64,000 nucleotides of DNA from Tianweitania sediminis (GTDB lineage Bacteria > Pseudomonadota > Alphaproteobacteria > Rhizobiales > Rhizobiaceae). The stretch lies in contig NZ_JAGIYY010000012.1 in NCBI RefSeq assembly GCF_017813335.1, forward strand, positions 1 to 64,000. The letters run 5' to 3'. The notes beneath the pieces are model-generated. The model did not search any database and was not told where the DNA came from. It saw only the letters and a program-made list of their open reading frames with translations. A program made the translations under genes and the position numbers. Of the stretch, positions 17,757 through 25,035 are shown one piece after another; the first letter of the stretch is position 1, and each line of letters begins with the position of its first letter.

Positions 17757-18829
17757 GCCGCTTGCGCTGGACTAGTGGCGCCGCCAAGCGCACCGGCGAG
17801 AAGCGCATCAACCACCGGCTGCCAGCCGATCGCCATCTCGTCGTAGCGGACGCGCCCCGCCTGCCCCATTGCAGCAGCTTGCGCCGGATTGTCCATCAAT
17901 CGCAGAAGCGCCTCCGCGATCGCTTCCCCGTTGGGCGCGCAAACGAGCCCTGTTTCGCCATGCACCACAAACTCCAGCGGACCACCGGAATCGGTGCAGG
18001 TGATCACGGGCTTGGACGACAACATGGCTTCCAGCGTGACATAGCCATAATCCTCGTCGAGCGGCCCGAAAAACACGGCCGTGGCGTTCGAATAAAGCGC
18101 GATCATTTCGGCGCGTGAGATCTCTCCGAGGAAGCGGACCCGGTCGGTGATGCCAAGGTCTCGCGCCATGTCTTCAAGAAAGGAGCGACGCCCACCCGTG
18201 CCGCCGAAGATTACCTGAAGCGGGCGCGAGCAGGCGGCAACAGCCTGCAACAGGAGATCCTGCCGCTTCAGGATTTCTAGCCGGCTGGGCGCGAAGATGT
18301 AAGGCATGGCTTCGGCACAATGGAAGGCAGCTTCATCGGAAGGTGGATGATAAAGCGCGCGCGACGGGATCTTGTTGTGCTGCATCAAGCGCTGCGACAC
18401 CCGTTCGGCGATGGTGAACACCGCGCGTGCGCCGCCAATGCTCTTTTTATCGGCGGCGATGATCTCGGCCCGCAGCTTATCGGTTTCCCTATGCCCCTGC
18501 GTCCAGCCATAGGGGGTGTTGTAAAGATCGTAGGCCGGCCGGTGCTGGTGCAGAAGCCACAGCGCCCTGTTGGGATGCTCGATCAGATAGGCCGGGAACT
18601 TCAGGCAGATCATGGCGTCGATCTGCCCGCCCCCGTAGCGGGTGAAATCCAGAGACTGGGCTTGCGCCATTGCCTCATGCGCGGCAGCCGGCGGATCGAA
18701 GCGGAACGGGATGCGAATGCTGTGCAACACGTGTCCGGCACGGCGAAAGGCGTCTTCCAGCCCCGCCGCCAGAAATTCCGCCCCACCGTAGATTCCCGGC
18801 GTGTAAACGGTGGCAACGCCGACGCGCAT
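17753..18829 (-). CDS. GT4-family glycosyltransferase
   Basis: A 358-residue GT-B transferase. The N-terminal glycine loop is YTPGIYGGAEFLAAGLEDAF. The donor half has YIFAPSRLEILKRQDLLLQA and the EX7E motif in LDEDYGYVTLEAMLSSKPV. It is a paralogue of the first half of the 795-residue fusion, sharing the unusual block around LKFPAYLIEHPNRALWLLHQ. Its ATG overlaps the stop codon of the upstream methyltransferase gene (TGATG), so they are translationally coupled. It probably extends or primes the rhamnan chain. Acceptor and linkage cannot be assigned. Confidence 0.88.
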   Translation of the reverse strand: MRVGVATVYTPGIYGGAEFLAAGLEDAFRRAGHVLHSIRIPFRFDPPAAAHEAMAQAQSLDFTRYGGGQIDAMICLKFPAYLIEHPNRALWLLHQHRPAYDLYNTPYGWTQGHRETDKLRAEIIAADKKSIGGARAVFTIAERVSQRLMQHNKIPSRALYHPPSDEAAFHCAEAMPYIFAPSRLEILKRQDLLLQAVAACSRPLQVIFGGTGGRRSFLEDMARDLGITDRVRFLGEISRAEMIALYSNATAVFFGPLDEDYGYVTLEAMLSSKPVITCTDSGGPLEFVVHGETGLVCAPNGEAIAEALLRLMDNPAQAAAMGQAGRVRYDEMAIGWQPVVDALLAGALGGATSPAQAA

Positions 18830-20319
18830 CAGGCTGCCAATCCTTGCCAGCTTTTACGGGCATAGACGGCGTAATCTCCGGGCTGCCGGAACCAGTCGTT
18901 GATTTCGGCCGGCGTAAAGCCGCTTTCCGGTTGGTCGAGTCGGCAATCCTCGTCGCGCCGGATGATCCGGACCTGCGTGAACCCGCGCGCTTCCGCGATG
19001 AAGCGCAGGAGGTCGGGCGGCAGCGGCTTGTTGTGCGTCGGGTCGTAATTGAAAGTGCAGGCGCCGACCACGAGGTTTTCGGGGTTGGGCGTTTCAAACA
19101 ACACGAAGCCATCTTCGCCCAAGGCGGCGAACGCAGCATCGAACAGCGCCACCAGGTCGCGGAATGCAAGATGCTCGACAATGTGGAAGCCGGTCACGGC
19201 AGCAAGGCTTTCAGCGGGCGCCGCGCGCAGATGCGCGATGGCATCACCTTCCTCTACGGCCAAACCTTGGGCAGATGCTTCCGCAACCATTGCGCCATTC
19301 AGGTCGATGCCGCGCGCTGCAATGTTGGCGTCTCGCAGGAGGCTCAGCCACTCGCCGCGTCCGCAGCCAATGTCGAGTACGACGCCACCGCGGAGTACGG
19401 GCGGGGACAAGCGGAACATGTCGAGGTAGCGCCTCTGCCTTCCAGCAATCAGGTCCGTTGACCCGCGGAACCGGTTTTCGAAGGCGACATACAGGCTGTC
19501 GAGCGCCGCATCCTCAATCGGAGCGATGGACCTGGCCCCGGCTGCATCATCGACAGGCAGGGTTAGGCGCGCTTGATCGATCAGCCTTGCAAGGTTGCTG
19601 CTTTGCTCGGTTAACTGTCGGCGCGAAGCTGCAAGTTCCGAAAGTGCGGCGTCGCGGCCATCGATCGCTTCGCGGGCGAGTGCGGCGGCCTGGTCCGCCC
19701 GGTGTTGGGCTTCGATGTTCTGCTGCTCGAGCTTCTGCAGGCTGCGCCGAATGCTCGTGAGGGATGCATTGAGGGCCGTCACCGTTTCGCGCCGCCGCCG
19801 GTCAGCCGCTGCAACGCGCCTTTGCAGGCGTCGCAGATTCTGGGGCAAGGACAGGTAGCGGCGCAGGCGACTGACAACGCCGCCAACCACCGGCACACCT
19901 CGCAGGCGGTCGAGGCCGAACCGGCTTTCGAGGCTCGTGATCTCGACGCCGCGCGCTTGTCCTTCAGGCGATGCGCGCAAGGAGCGCAGGATTTCCCTCG
20001 GAGTTGTATGGCCCTCCCGCAAAAGAGGAAGATAATGGGCCAGTCCGGATTCATCGATATCGCGCCCAAGCACGGAACGGTAAGCCGTGCGCAGGAATGC
20101 CAGTTCGTCCAGCCCCTCGAACTCTCCAGCATCGAAGCTGCGGCGGTCGCTGGCAAAGCCCTCGTCGCTTTCGTCGAGCATCTCAACGCGCACGACGCTC
20201 AGCGTCCGGCGATCTTCGGCCATTGCAGGCTGTGGCTTGTGCGAGGCACCCACCTCTGCGCGGATGGCGGCGAGGATCGCGTCGATATCCCGCTGGTCGT
20301 CGAGGTGAGCTTCGCTCAT
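18829..20319 (-). CDS. DUF4214-coiled-coil-SAM methyltransferase
   Basis: A 496-residue cytoplasmic protein with three parts. Residues 71-130 are a DUF4214 segment (YRSVLGRDIDESGLAHYLPL). Residues about 160-250 are Arg/Leu/Gln/Ala-rich heptad-like helix, a likely coiled coil. Residues about 300-495 are a class I methyltransferase with motif I VVLDIGCGRGEWL (313-325), GIDLNGAMV and GFHIVEHLAF. It heads the minus-strand operon that also encodes two glycosyltransferase genes and an acyltransferase. In E. coli O9a, WbdD uses a methyltransferase and a coiled coil to cap the chain and set its length. By analogy this protein may methylate the rhamnan end that Wzt recognises; here no kinase domain is visible and the domain order differs. 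Confidence 0.85.
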   Translation of the reverse strand: MSEAHLDDQRDIDAILAAIRAEVGASHKPQPAMAEDRRTLSVVRVEMLDESDEGFASDRRSFDAGEFEGLDELAFLRTAYRSVLGRDIDESGLAHYLPLLREGHTTPREILRSLRASPEGQARGVEITSLESRFGLDRLRGVPVVGGVVSRLRRYLSLPQNLRRLQRRVAAADRRRRETVTALNASLTSIRRSLQKLEQQNIEAQHRADQAAALAREAIDGRDAALSELAASRRQLTEQSSNLARLIDQARLTLPVDDAAGARSIAPIEDAALDSLYVAFENRFRGSTDLIAGRQRRYLDMFRLSPPVLRGGVVLDIGCGRGEWLSLLRDANIAARGIDLNGAMVAEASAQGLAVEEGDAIAHLRAAPAESLAAVTGFHIVEHLAFRDLVALFDAAFAALGEDGFVLFETPNPENLVVGACTFNYDPTHNKPLPPDLLRFIAEARGFTQVRIIRRDEDCRLDQPESGFTPAEINDWFRQPGDYAVYARKSWQGLAA

Positions 20320-20511
20320 GCGTTGGCCACTTTATGCTGTGTGCGAGATTTGTCGGCTGTTTAACCCTTGCCGAACCCAGGAGCAACATGGCGCCCGTTG
20401 AAGCGAAGCGGGTTGACATTCTCGATGAGCATGCGCGCGAATTGAAGCGCTGCGGCGGGCAGCACTTTCCGCTACAAAGGCGGCCCTTGCTGCCGGTTGA
20501 GAAGGACAAAG
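20320..20511. other. divergent intergenic region
   Basis: It separates the minus-strand polysaccharide operon from the plus-strand MaoC gene and must hold both promoters. I see no clear -35/-10 pair, operator or gene. Confidence 0.35.
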
Positions 20512-20955
20512 ATGCACATCAAGATCGAAGAATTGCCGACACTGGTCGGCCGCGAGGTCGGCGTCAGCGACTGGCTTCTGGTGGACCAGGATCGCGTAAA
20601 CCGATTCGCGGACGCCACCGGCGACCACCAGTGGATACACGTCGATGTGGAACGCGCGACGCGCGAACTCGGCGGCACGATCGCCCACGGATATCTCACC
20701 TTGTCCCTGGTGCCCGCCCTCGTGGACGACATGCTGACCTTCGAGCAAAGCTCGCACAACCTGAATTATGGCGCGGATCGCCTGCGGTTCACTGCGCCCG
20801 TGAAGGTTGGCAAGCGGGTGCGCGCCCGCAAGACCATCAAGACTGTCGAGCCCCGTGGTGGCGGCTGGCAGATCACCGCTGAAATCAAGATCGAGATCGA
20901 AGGTGAAGAAAAGCCGGCGCTGATCATGGACATGCGCACGCTGGCTTTCCCCTGA
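20512..20955 (+). CDS. MaoC-family (R)-specific enoyl-CoA hydratase
   Basis: A 147-residue hot-dog-fold protein. The catalytic hydratase motif is visible as DRVNRFADATGDHQWIHVD (Asp and His), followed by TIAHGYLTLSLVPAL. Such enzymes hydrate trans-2-enoyl-CoA to (R)-3-hydroxyacyl-CoA. ATG 20512 is chosen over an upstream in-frame start at 20497 because GAAGGA lies just 5' and family members begin like MHIKIEEL. The neighbours are acyl-CoA enzymes, which supports a fatty-acyl or polyhydroxyalkanoate role. Confidence 0.9.
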   Translation: MHIKIEELPTLVGREVGVSDWLLVDQDRVNRFADATGDHQWIHVDVERATRELGGTIAHGYLTLSLVPALVDDMLTFEQSSHNLNYGADRLRFTAPVKVGKRVRARKTIKTVEPRGGGWQITAEIKIEIEGEEKPALIMDMRTLAFP

Positions 20956-20962
20956 AGCTTGC

Positions 20963-21934
20963 TCAGGCAGCAGCAGACGCCGCTGCCGTCCCTGCTTCCA
21001 GGAACGGATCGCGCGCCGCGCCTTGCATAGCCTCGCGATATTCCGCAATCAGCCGGGCAACCAGTTCGCCCGCCCCCGGAATATCGGTGATGGTGCCGGT
21101 GCCCTGCCCGGCAGACCAGACATTCTTCCAGGCGCGTGCCTCGTTCTGCATGTCGAGCTTGCCATGACCAACAAGATTGTCCGGGTCGAGCCCGGCCGCA
21201 ACGATGCTTGGCCGCAGGAAGTTGGCGTGAACACCCGAAATGGCGGAGGTGTACAGGATATCCCCCGCCTTTGAAGACAGGAGCATCTCCTTCTGCGCAT
21301 CGCTAACTGTGGCTTCGCGTGTGGCGATGAATCGAGTGCCGAGATATGCAAGGTCGGCACCCATCAACCGGGCCGCCGCAATCTGCCGGCCATCCGACAT
21401 GGCGCCCGACAAGATGATGGTGCCGTCGAAGACTTCTTGTATTTCACGGATCAGCGCGAAGGGACTGATGGTACCGGCGTGACCACCCGCACCGGCCGCA
21501 ACAGCAATGATGCCGTCGACGCCTGCTTCGGCAGCCTTCTCGGCATGGCGGCGGTTGATGACGTCATGGAACACCAGTCCGCCATAGGAATGCACCGCCT
21601 GCACCAGGTCTTTCACGGCGCCCAGCGACGTGATCACCAGCGGCACCTTTTTCTCGACCGTGATGGCAAGGTCGGCATGAACGCGCGGGTTGCTCTTGTG
21701 GACAATGAGATTGACGCCGTAAGGCGCTGCATCCGGCGTCAAAGCCAGGCGCGACTGGATCTCGTCGCACCACTCTGCATAGCCTTCGCTGGTGCGCTGG
21801 TTTAGCGCCGGAAAGGTGCCGAGCATGCCCGCCTTGCAGGTTTCAACCACGAGATCGGGACCGGAGGTCAGGAACATCGGCGCGGCAATCGCCGGGATCT
21901 TCAAGCGTCCTTCGAGGCTCTTCGGCATTGGCAT
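20963..21934 (-). CDS. nitronate monooxygenase (2-nitropropane dioxygenase-like)
   Basis: A 323-residue FMN-dependent TIM-barrel flavoprotein. It begins LKIPAIAAPMFLTSGPDLV, and has the FMN-site glycine run IIAVAAGAGGHAGTISPFAL and the later GADLAYLGTRFIATREA. It oxidises propionate-3-nitronate or alkyl nitronates in known members; some relatives act as enoyl reductases, which would suit this acyl-CoA cluster. Its start is two bases after the stop of the upstream tetR gene, so they form one operon and are probably under the same TetR control. Confidence 0.88.
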   Translation of the reverse strand: MPMPKSLEGRLKIPAIAAPMFLTSGPDLVVETCKAGMLGTFPALNQRTSEGYAEWCDEIQSRLALTPDAAPYGVNLIVHKSNPRVHADLAITVEKKVPLVITSLGAVKDLVQAVHSYGGLVFHDVINRRHAEKAAEAGVDGIIAVAAGAGGHAGTISPFALIREIQEVFDGTIILSGAMSDGRQIAAARLMGADLAYLGTRFIATREATVSDAQKEMLLSSKAGDILYTSAISGVHANFLRPSIVAAGLDPDNLVGHGKLDMQNEARAWKNVWSAGQGTGTITDIPGAGELVARLIAEYREAMQGAARDPFLEAGTAAASAAA

Positions 21935-21936
21935 GT

Positions 21937-22602
21937 CTAGTCTCTCCCTGAGGGTTCGTTGCGAGCCGCAAAGCCCTTCACCAGTGTCGCGACACAGGCA
22001 CTGGCAATTTCTTCTTTGGTTTTTGGTCCGGCCGGATCGTACCAGCGGGAAATTGAGTTCAGCGCACCCAGCGCGGTGAAGGTCATCAGCCGAACATCGC
22101 CAGGTGCGATCGATCCATCCGCAATTCCGGCTTCAATAACGCGACGCACCACCGCATCCGTGTCTCGCTTCAAGGCCTTAATTCGCTTCAGGCTTTCCGG
22201 AGACAAAGCATGATCCGAAGTGCGCGCCACGCAGGCGCCGAATCCGTCGCTCATCATCACCGCATAGTCGGTGAGCAGAGCCGTCAGTCGCTCCAGCCCA
22301 TTGCCGCCCGCCGCTTCTGCGGCCTGCGCAGCTTCCTGGATATCCACCAGCCCCCGCCGCACGCATTCAAACAGGATTTCATCCTTGTTGCCGAAATAGT
22401 GGTAGATCGTCGGCTTTGTCACGTTAAGCGAAAGCGCCACGTCATCGAGCGATGTCGCATGAAAGCCGCGCTCGTTGAAATATTCCACGGCGCGGACCAA
22501 CACTGCTTCGCGCTTCAGCGCCCGATCACGCTCGCGCTCATCTGCTTTACGCCACGGAGACGCACTTGCGCGGGGCTTCGCGAGAAGAGGTCGCGCTGGC
22601 AT
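21937..22602 (-). CDS. TetR-family transcriptional regulator
   Basis: A 221-residue repressor-type protein. The N-terminal HTH is clear: AVEYFNERGFHATSLDDVAL, then NVTKPTIYHYFGNKDEILFE (about residues 38-78). The C-terminal domain includes a segment typical of TetR proteins of acyl-CoA genes (GDVRLMTFTALGALNSISRWY). It is divergent to the thiolase gene with 86 bases between, in which a palindrome lies between its own -35 and -10. Autoregulation and control of the thiolase are therefore likely. The probable ligand is an acyl-CoA (inference). Confidence 0.92.
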   Translation of the reverse strand: MPARPLLAKPRASASPWRKADERERDRALKREAVLVRAVEYFNERGFHATSLDDVALSLNVTKPTIYHYFGNKDEILFECVRRGLVDIQEAAQAAEAAGGNGLERLTALLTDYAVMMSDGFGACVARTSDHALSPESLKRIKALKRDTDAVVRRVIEAGIADGSIAPGDVRLMTFTALGALNSISRWYDPAGPKTKEEIASACVATLVKGFAARNEPSGRD

Positions 22603-22638
22603 GATGCTCCTGGGCTTGTGGATTTCTCTTGCGTAAAC

Positions 22639-22666
22639 GATATACTGGCGAGTAAACAGCTGTCAA
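22639..22666 (-). promoter_or_regulatory. tetR promoter with TACTnGCnAGTA operator
   Basis: On the minus strand TTGACA (22666-22661) and TATATC (22644-22639) are 16 bases apart. The near-perfect palindrome TACTCGCCAGTA (22654-22643) fills the spacer and touches the -10. On the plus strand the same palindrome overlaps TATACT at 22641-22646, a possible -10 for the thiolase gene. This is a textbook position for a TetR repressor acting on both genes. Confidence 0.6.
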
Positions 22667-22688
22667 ACCTTCCTTCAGGAGCCTGTCC

Positions 22689-23855
22689 ATGATCTCCGCA
22701 AGTGATCCGATCGTTATTGCGTCCGCCGCCCGCACGCCGATGGGTGGCTTTCAAGGCGAATTGAAGAACCAGAATGCTGTGGCCTTGGGCGCAGCGGCGA
22801 TCCGCGAAGCGCTTGCCCGCGCCGGCCTTCAGGGCGCCGACGTCGACGAAGTCGTCATGGGCTGCGTTCTTTCGGCCGGGCTTGGTCAGGCTCCCGCGCG
22901 CCAGGCTTCGATCGGCGCAGGTTTGCCGCAGTCGGTGCCTGCCTCGACCCTGAACAAGATGTGCGGCTCGGGCATGAAGGCTGCCATGGTGGCGACCGAT
23001 CTGGTTGCTTCTGGCAGCGCCAACATTGTGCTGGCGGGCGGCATGGAGAGCATGACGAACGCGCCGTACCTCTTGGAAAAGGCGCGTGGCGGTTATCGCA
23101 TCGGGCACGGACGGATCATCGACCACATGATGATGGACGGCCTGGAAGACGCCTATGACAAGGGCCGCGCCATGGGCACCTTCGCTGAAGACACCGCGCA
23201 GCACTACCAGTTCACCCGCGAAGCGCAGGACAACTACGCCCTTACGTCCTTGTCGCGCGCCCAGAAGGCGATCGCAGAAGGCCGGTTCGATGCCGAAATC
23301 GTGGCGATCGACATGGTCAAGACGGACGAGCAGCCGGGCAAGGCGCGACCGGAGAAGATCCCGCACCTGAAGCCGGCCTTCCGCGATGGCGGCACGGTGA
23401 CGGCCGCTAACTCCTCCTCCATCTCCGATGGCGCCGCAGCCCTGGTGATCACCCGCATGTCGGAAGCGGAAAAGCGTGGAATGACACCGCTTGCGATCAT
23501 CCATGGCCATGCCAGCCACGCGCAGGAACCGAATTGGTTCACAACGGCTCCAGTCTACGCGATGCGGAAGCTGTTAGAAAAAACAGGCTGGTCGAAAGAC
23601 GACGTCGATCTCTATGAGATCAACGAAGCCTTCGCGGTAGTGCCGATGGCTGCCATGCATGAACTTGGCATTTCCCATGATGTCGTGAACATCAATGGTG
23701 GCGCCTGCGCGCTGGGCCATCCGATCGGCGCATCGGGAGCCCGCATCATGGTCACGCTCCTCAACGCGCTCAAGGCGAACGGCCTCAAGAAAGGCGTGGG
23801 ATCACTCTGCATCGGTGGCGGCGAGGCCACGGCAATGGCGGTGGAACTGGTTTAG
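22689..23855 (+). CDS. acetyl-CoA C-acyltransferase (thiolase)
   Basis: A 388-residue thiolase. The acyl-accepting cysteine is C92 in TLNKMCGSGMKA. The C-terminal active-site blocks are EINEAFAVVPMAAMHELG and GGACALGHPIGASGARI. It cleaves 3-ketoacyl-CoA or condenses two acetyl-CoA; sequence does not separate these. ATG 22689 is preceded by AGGAG. It is the first plus-strand gene opposite tetR. The next gene has its own promoter, so it may be transcribed alone. Confidence 0.95.
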   Translation: MISASDPIVIASAARTPMGGFQGELKNQNAVALGAAAIREALARAGLQGADVDEVVMGCVLSAGLGQAPARQASIGAGLPQSVPASTLNKMCGSGMKAAMVATDLVASGSANIVLAGGMESMTNAPYLLEKARGGYRIGHGRIIDHMMMDGLEDAYDKGRAMGTFAEDTAQHYQFTREAQDNYALTSLSRAQKAIAEGRFDAEIVAIDMVKTDEQPGKARPEKIPHLKPAFRDGGTVTAANSSSISDGAAALVITRMSEAEKRGMTPLAIIHGHASHAQEPNWFTTAPVYAMRKLLEKTGWSKDDVDLYEINEAFAVVPMAAMHELGISHDVVNINGGACALGHPIGASGARIMVTLLNALKANGLKKGVGSLCIGGGEATAMAVELV

Positions 23856-23859
23856 GCCC

Positions 23860-23905
23860 TTTCCACTCCTTCTGCGGTCGCTTATGAAAAATGAGCGACC
23901 GCTCA
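23860..23905 (+). promoter_or_regulatory. promoter with TGAGCGnnCGCTCA operator
   Basis: TTTCCA (23860-23865) and TATGAA (23883-23888) are 17 bases apart. Three bases later comes the perfect inverted repeat TGAGCG-AC-CGCTCA (23892-23905), where the transcript should start. The phosphotransferase gene begins at 23936. The same operator, at the same place relative to its -10, occurs at 27022-27035. The sequence differs from the tetR operator, so a second regulator is implied. Confidence 0.6.
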
Positions 23906-23935
23906 GCGAACGCGGGCGCAGCAGGAGGAGAACTG

Positions 23936-24988
23936 ATGAGCACCGAGAACGCGGCATCCACGGGACAGGGTCAACTGGATCTCGGCGGCTTGGGCGCTTA
24001 CCTGCGAAGCAGAATCCCTGGCCTTCAAGGCGAGCCCCGCGCGCAGCAGATATCAGGCGGGCAGTCCAACCCCACCTTCTTTCTGTCCTTTGACAACCGA
24101 GAACTTGTGCTGCGCAAGCAGCCGGCTGGACAGTTGCTGCCTTCCGCCCATGCGGTCGACCGCGAACACCGCGTCATGTCCGCGCTGGCCGGAAGCGGTG
24201 TCCCTGTTCCGGCCATGGTGCTTTACGAAGATGACCCCGCCGTCGTGGGCACCAAGTTCTACGTCATGGAAAGGCTGGAAGGCCGCGTGTTCCATGACAG
24301 CCGGTTGGCGGAACTGGCGAAGCCGGACCGTGCGAACGTGTACAACCACCTGGCCACAGTGCTGGCCAACCTGCATGGTGTGGACGTGGAGGCGGTTGGC
24401 CTTGGCGACTACGGCAAGCAGGGCAACTACTTTCAGCGCCAGATCGGCCGCTGGACCAAGCAGTGGCACCTGTCCAAGACGCGCGAGATCCCGGAGATCG
24501 ATGCGCTCGCCGAATGGTTGCCGCAAAACATTCCCGCTGACGAGCGCACCACCATCGTGCATGGCGATTATCGCGTCGGAAATGTCATGATCCACCCAAG
24601 CGAGCCGCGCATCGTCGGTGTGCTCGACTGGGAGCTCTCCACGCTCGGCCATCCTTTCGCTGACCTTGCCCACACGGAAACGCTGTGGTTCGTGACACCA
24701 GAAGAGTATGGCGGCGTGATGGGCATTGACTATGCCGCAGCCGGCATTCCCTCGCGGGAAGCCTTCGAGGAAGCTTATTTGGAGGCGGCTGGCGAAAGTG
24801 AAGGCTTGAAGCCCTTTCACCTCGCCTTCGCGCTGTTCCGCTTTGCGGTTATCTTCGAGGGGATCGCCGCCCGCGCAAAGGATGGTAGCGCGGCGAGTGC
24901 GAATGCAGCCGAAGTCGGCAAGCTGTCGAGCGTGCTCGCGGAACGGGCAGCCGATATCCTGTCGGGCGACAAGACCTTCCGGTCCTGA
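23936..24988 (+). CDS. APH-like phosphotransferase family protein (acyl-CoA associated)
   Basis: A 350-residue protein with an aminoglycoside-phosphotransferase/kinase fold, of the type found beside acyl-CoA dehydrogenases (ACAD10/11-like). The ATP loop region is ISGGQSNPTFFLSF, the lysine is in LVLRKQPAG, and the catalytic loop is TIVHGDYRVGNVMIHP, followed by VGVLDWELSTLGHPFADL. In ACAD10/11 systems such kinases phosphorylate 4-hydroxyacyl-CoA as part of hydroxy-acid catabolism, so a similar role is likely here. ATG 23936 has GGAGGAG upstream. An ATG at 23891 lies inside the operator and is rejected. Confidence 0.88.
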   Translation: MSTENAASTGQGQLDLGGLGAYLRSRIPGLQGEPRAQQISGGQSNPTFFLSFDNRELVLRKQPAGQLLPSAHAVDREHRVMSALAGSGVPVPAMVLYEDDPAVVGTKFYVMERLEGRVFHDSRLAELAKPDRANVYNHLATVLANLHGVDVEAVGLGDYGKQGNYFQRQIGRWTKQWHLSKTREIPEIDALAEWLPQNIPADERTTIVHGDYRVGNVMIHPSEPRIVGVLDWELSTLGHPFADLAHTETLWFVTPEEYGGVMGIDYAAAGIPSREAFEEAYLEAAGESEGLKPFHLAFALFRFAVIFEGIAARAKDGSAASANAAEVGKLSSVLAERAADILSGDKTFRS

Positions 24989-25000
24989 GGGCCTTCACGC

Positions 25001-25020
25001 CTTCTCCCGCGTGGGAGAAG
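25001..25020. repeat. perfect 8-bp hairpin between convergent genes
   Basis: CTTCTCCC-GCGT-GGGAGAAG, lying between the stop codons of the phosphotransferase and the acyl-CoA dehydrogenase genes. There is no T-run on either side, so it is a weak candidate for a bidirectional terminator. It resembles a common intergenic palindromic element of rhizobial genomes. Confidence 0.6.
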
Positions 25021-25035
25021 ACTTGGCGAGACTGC

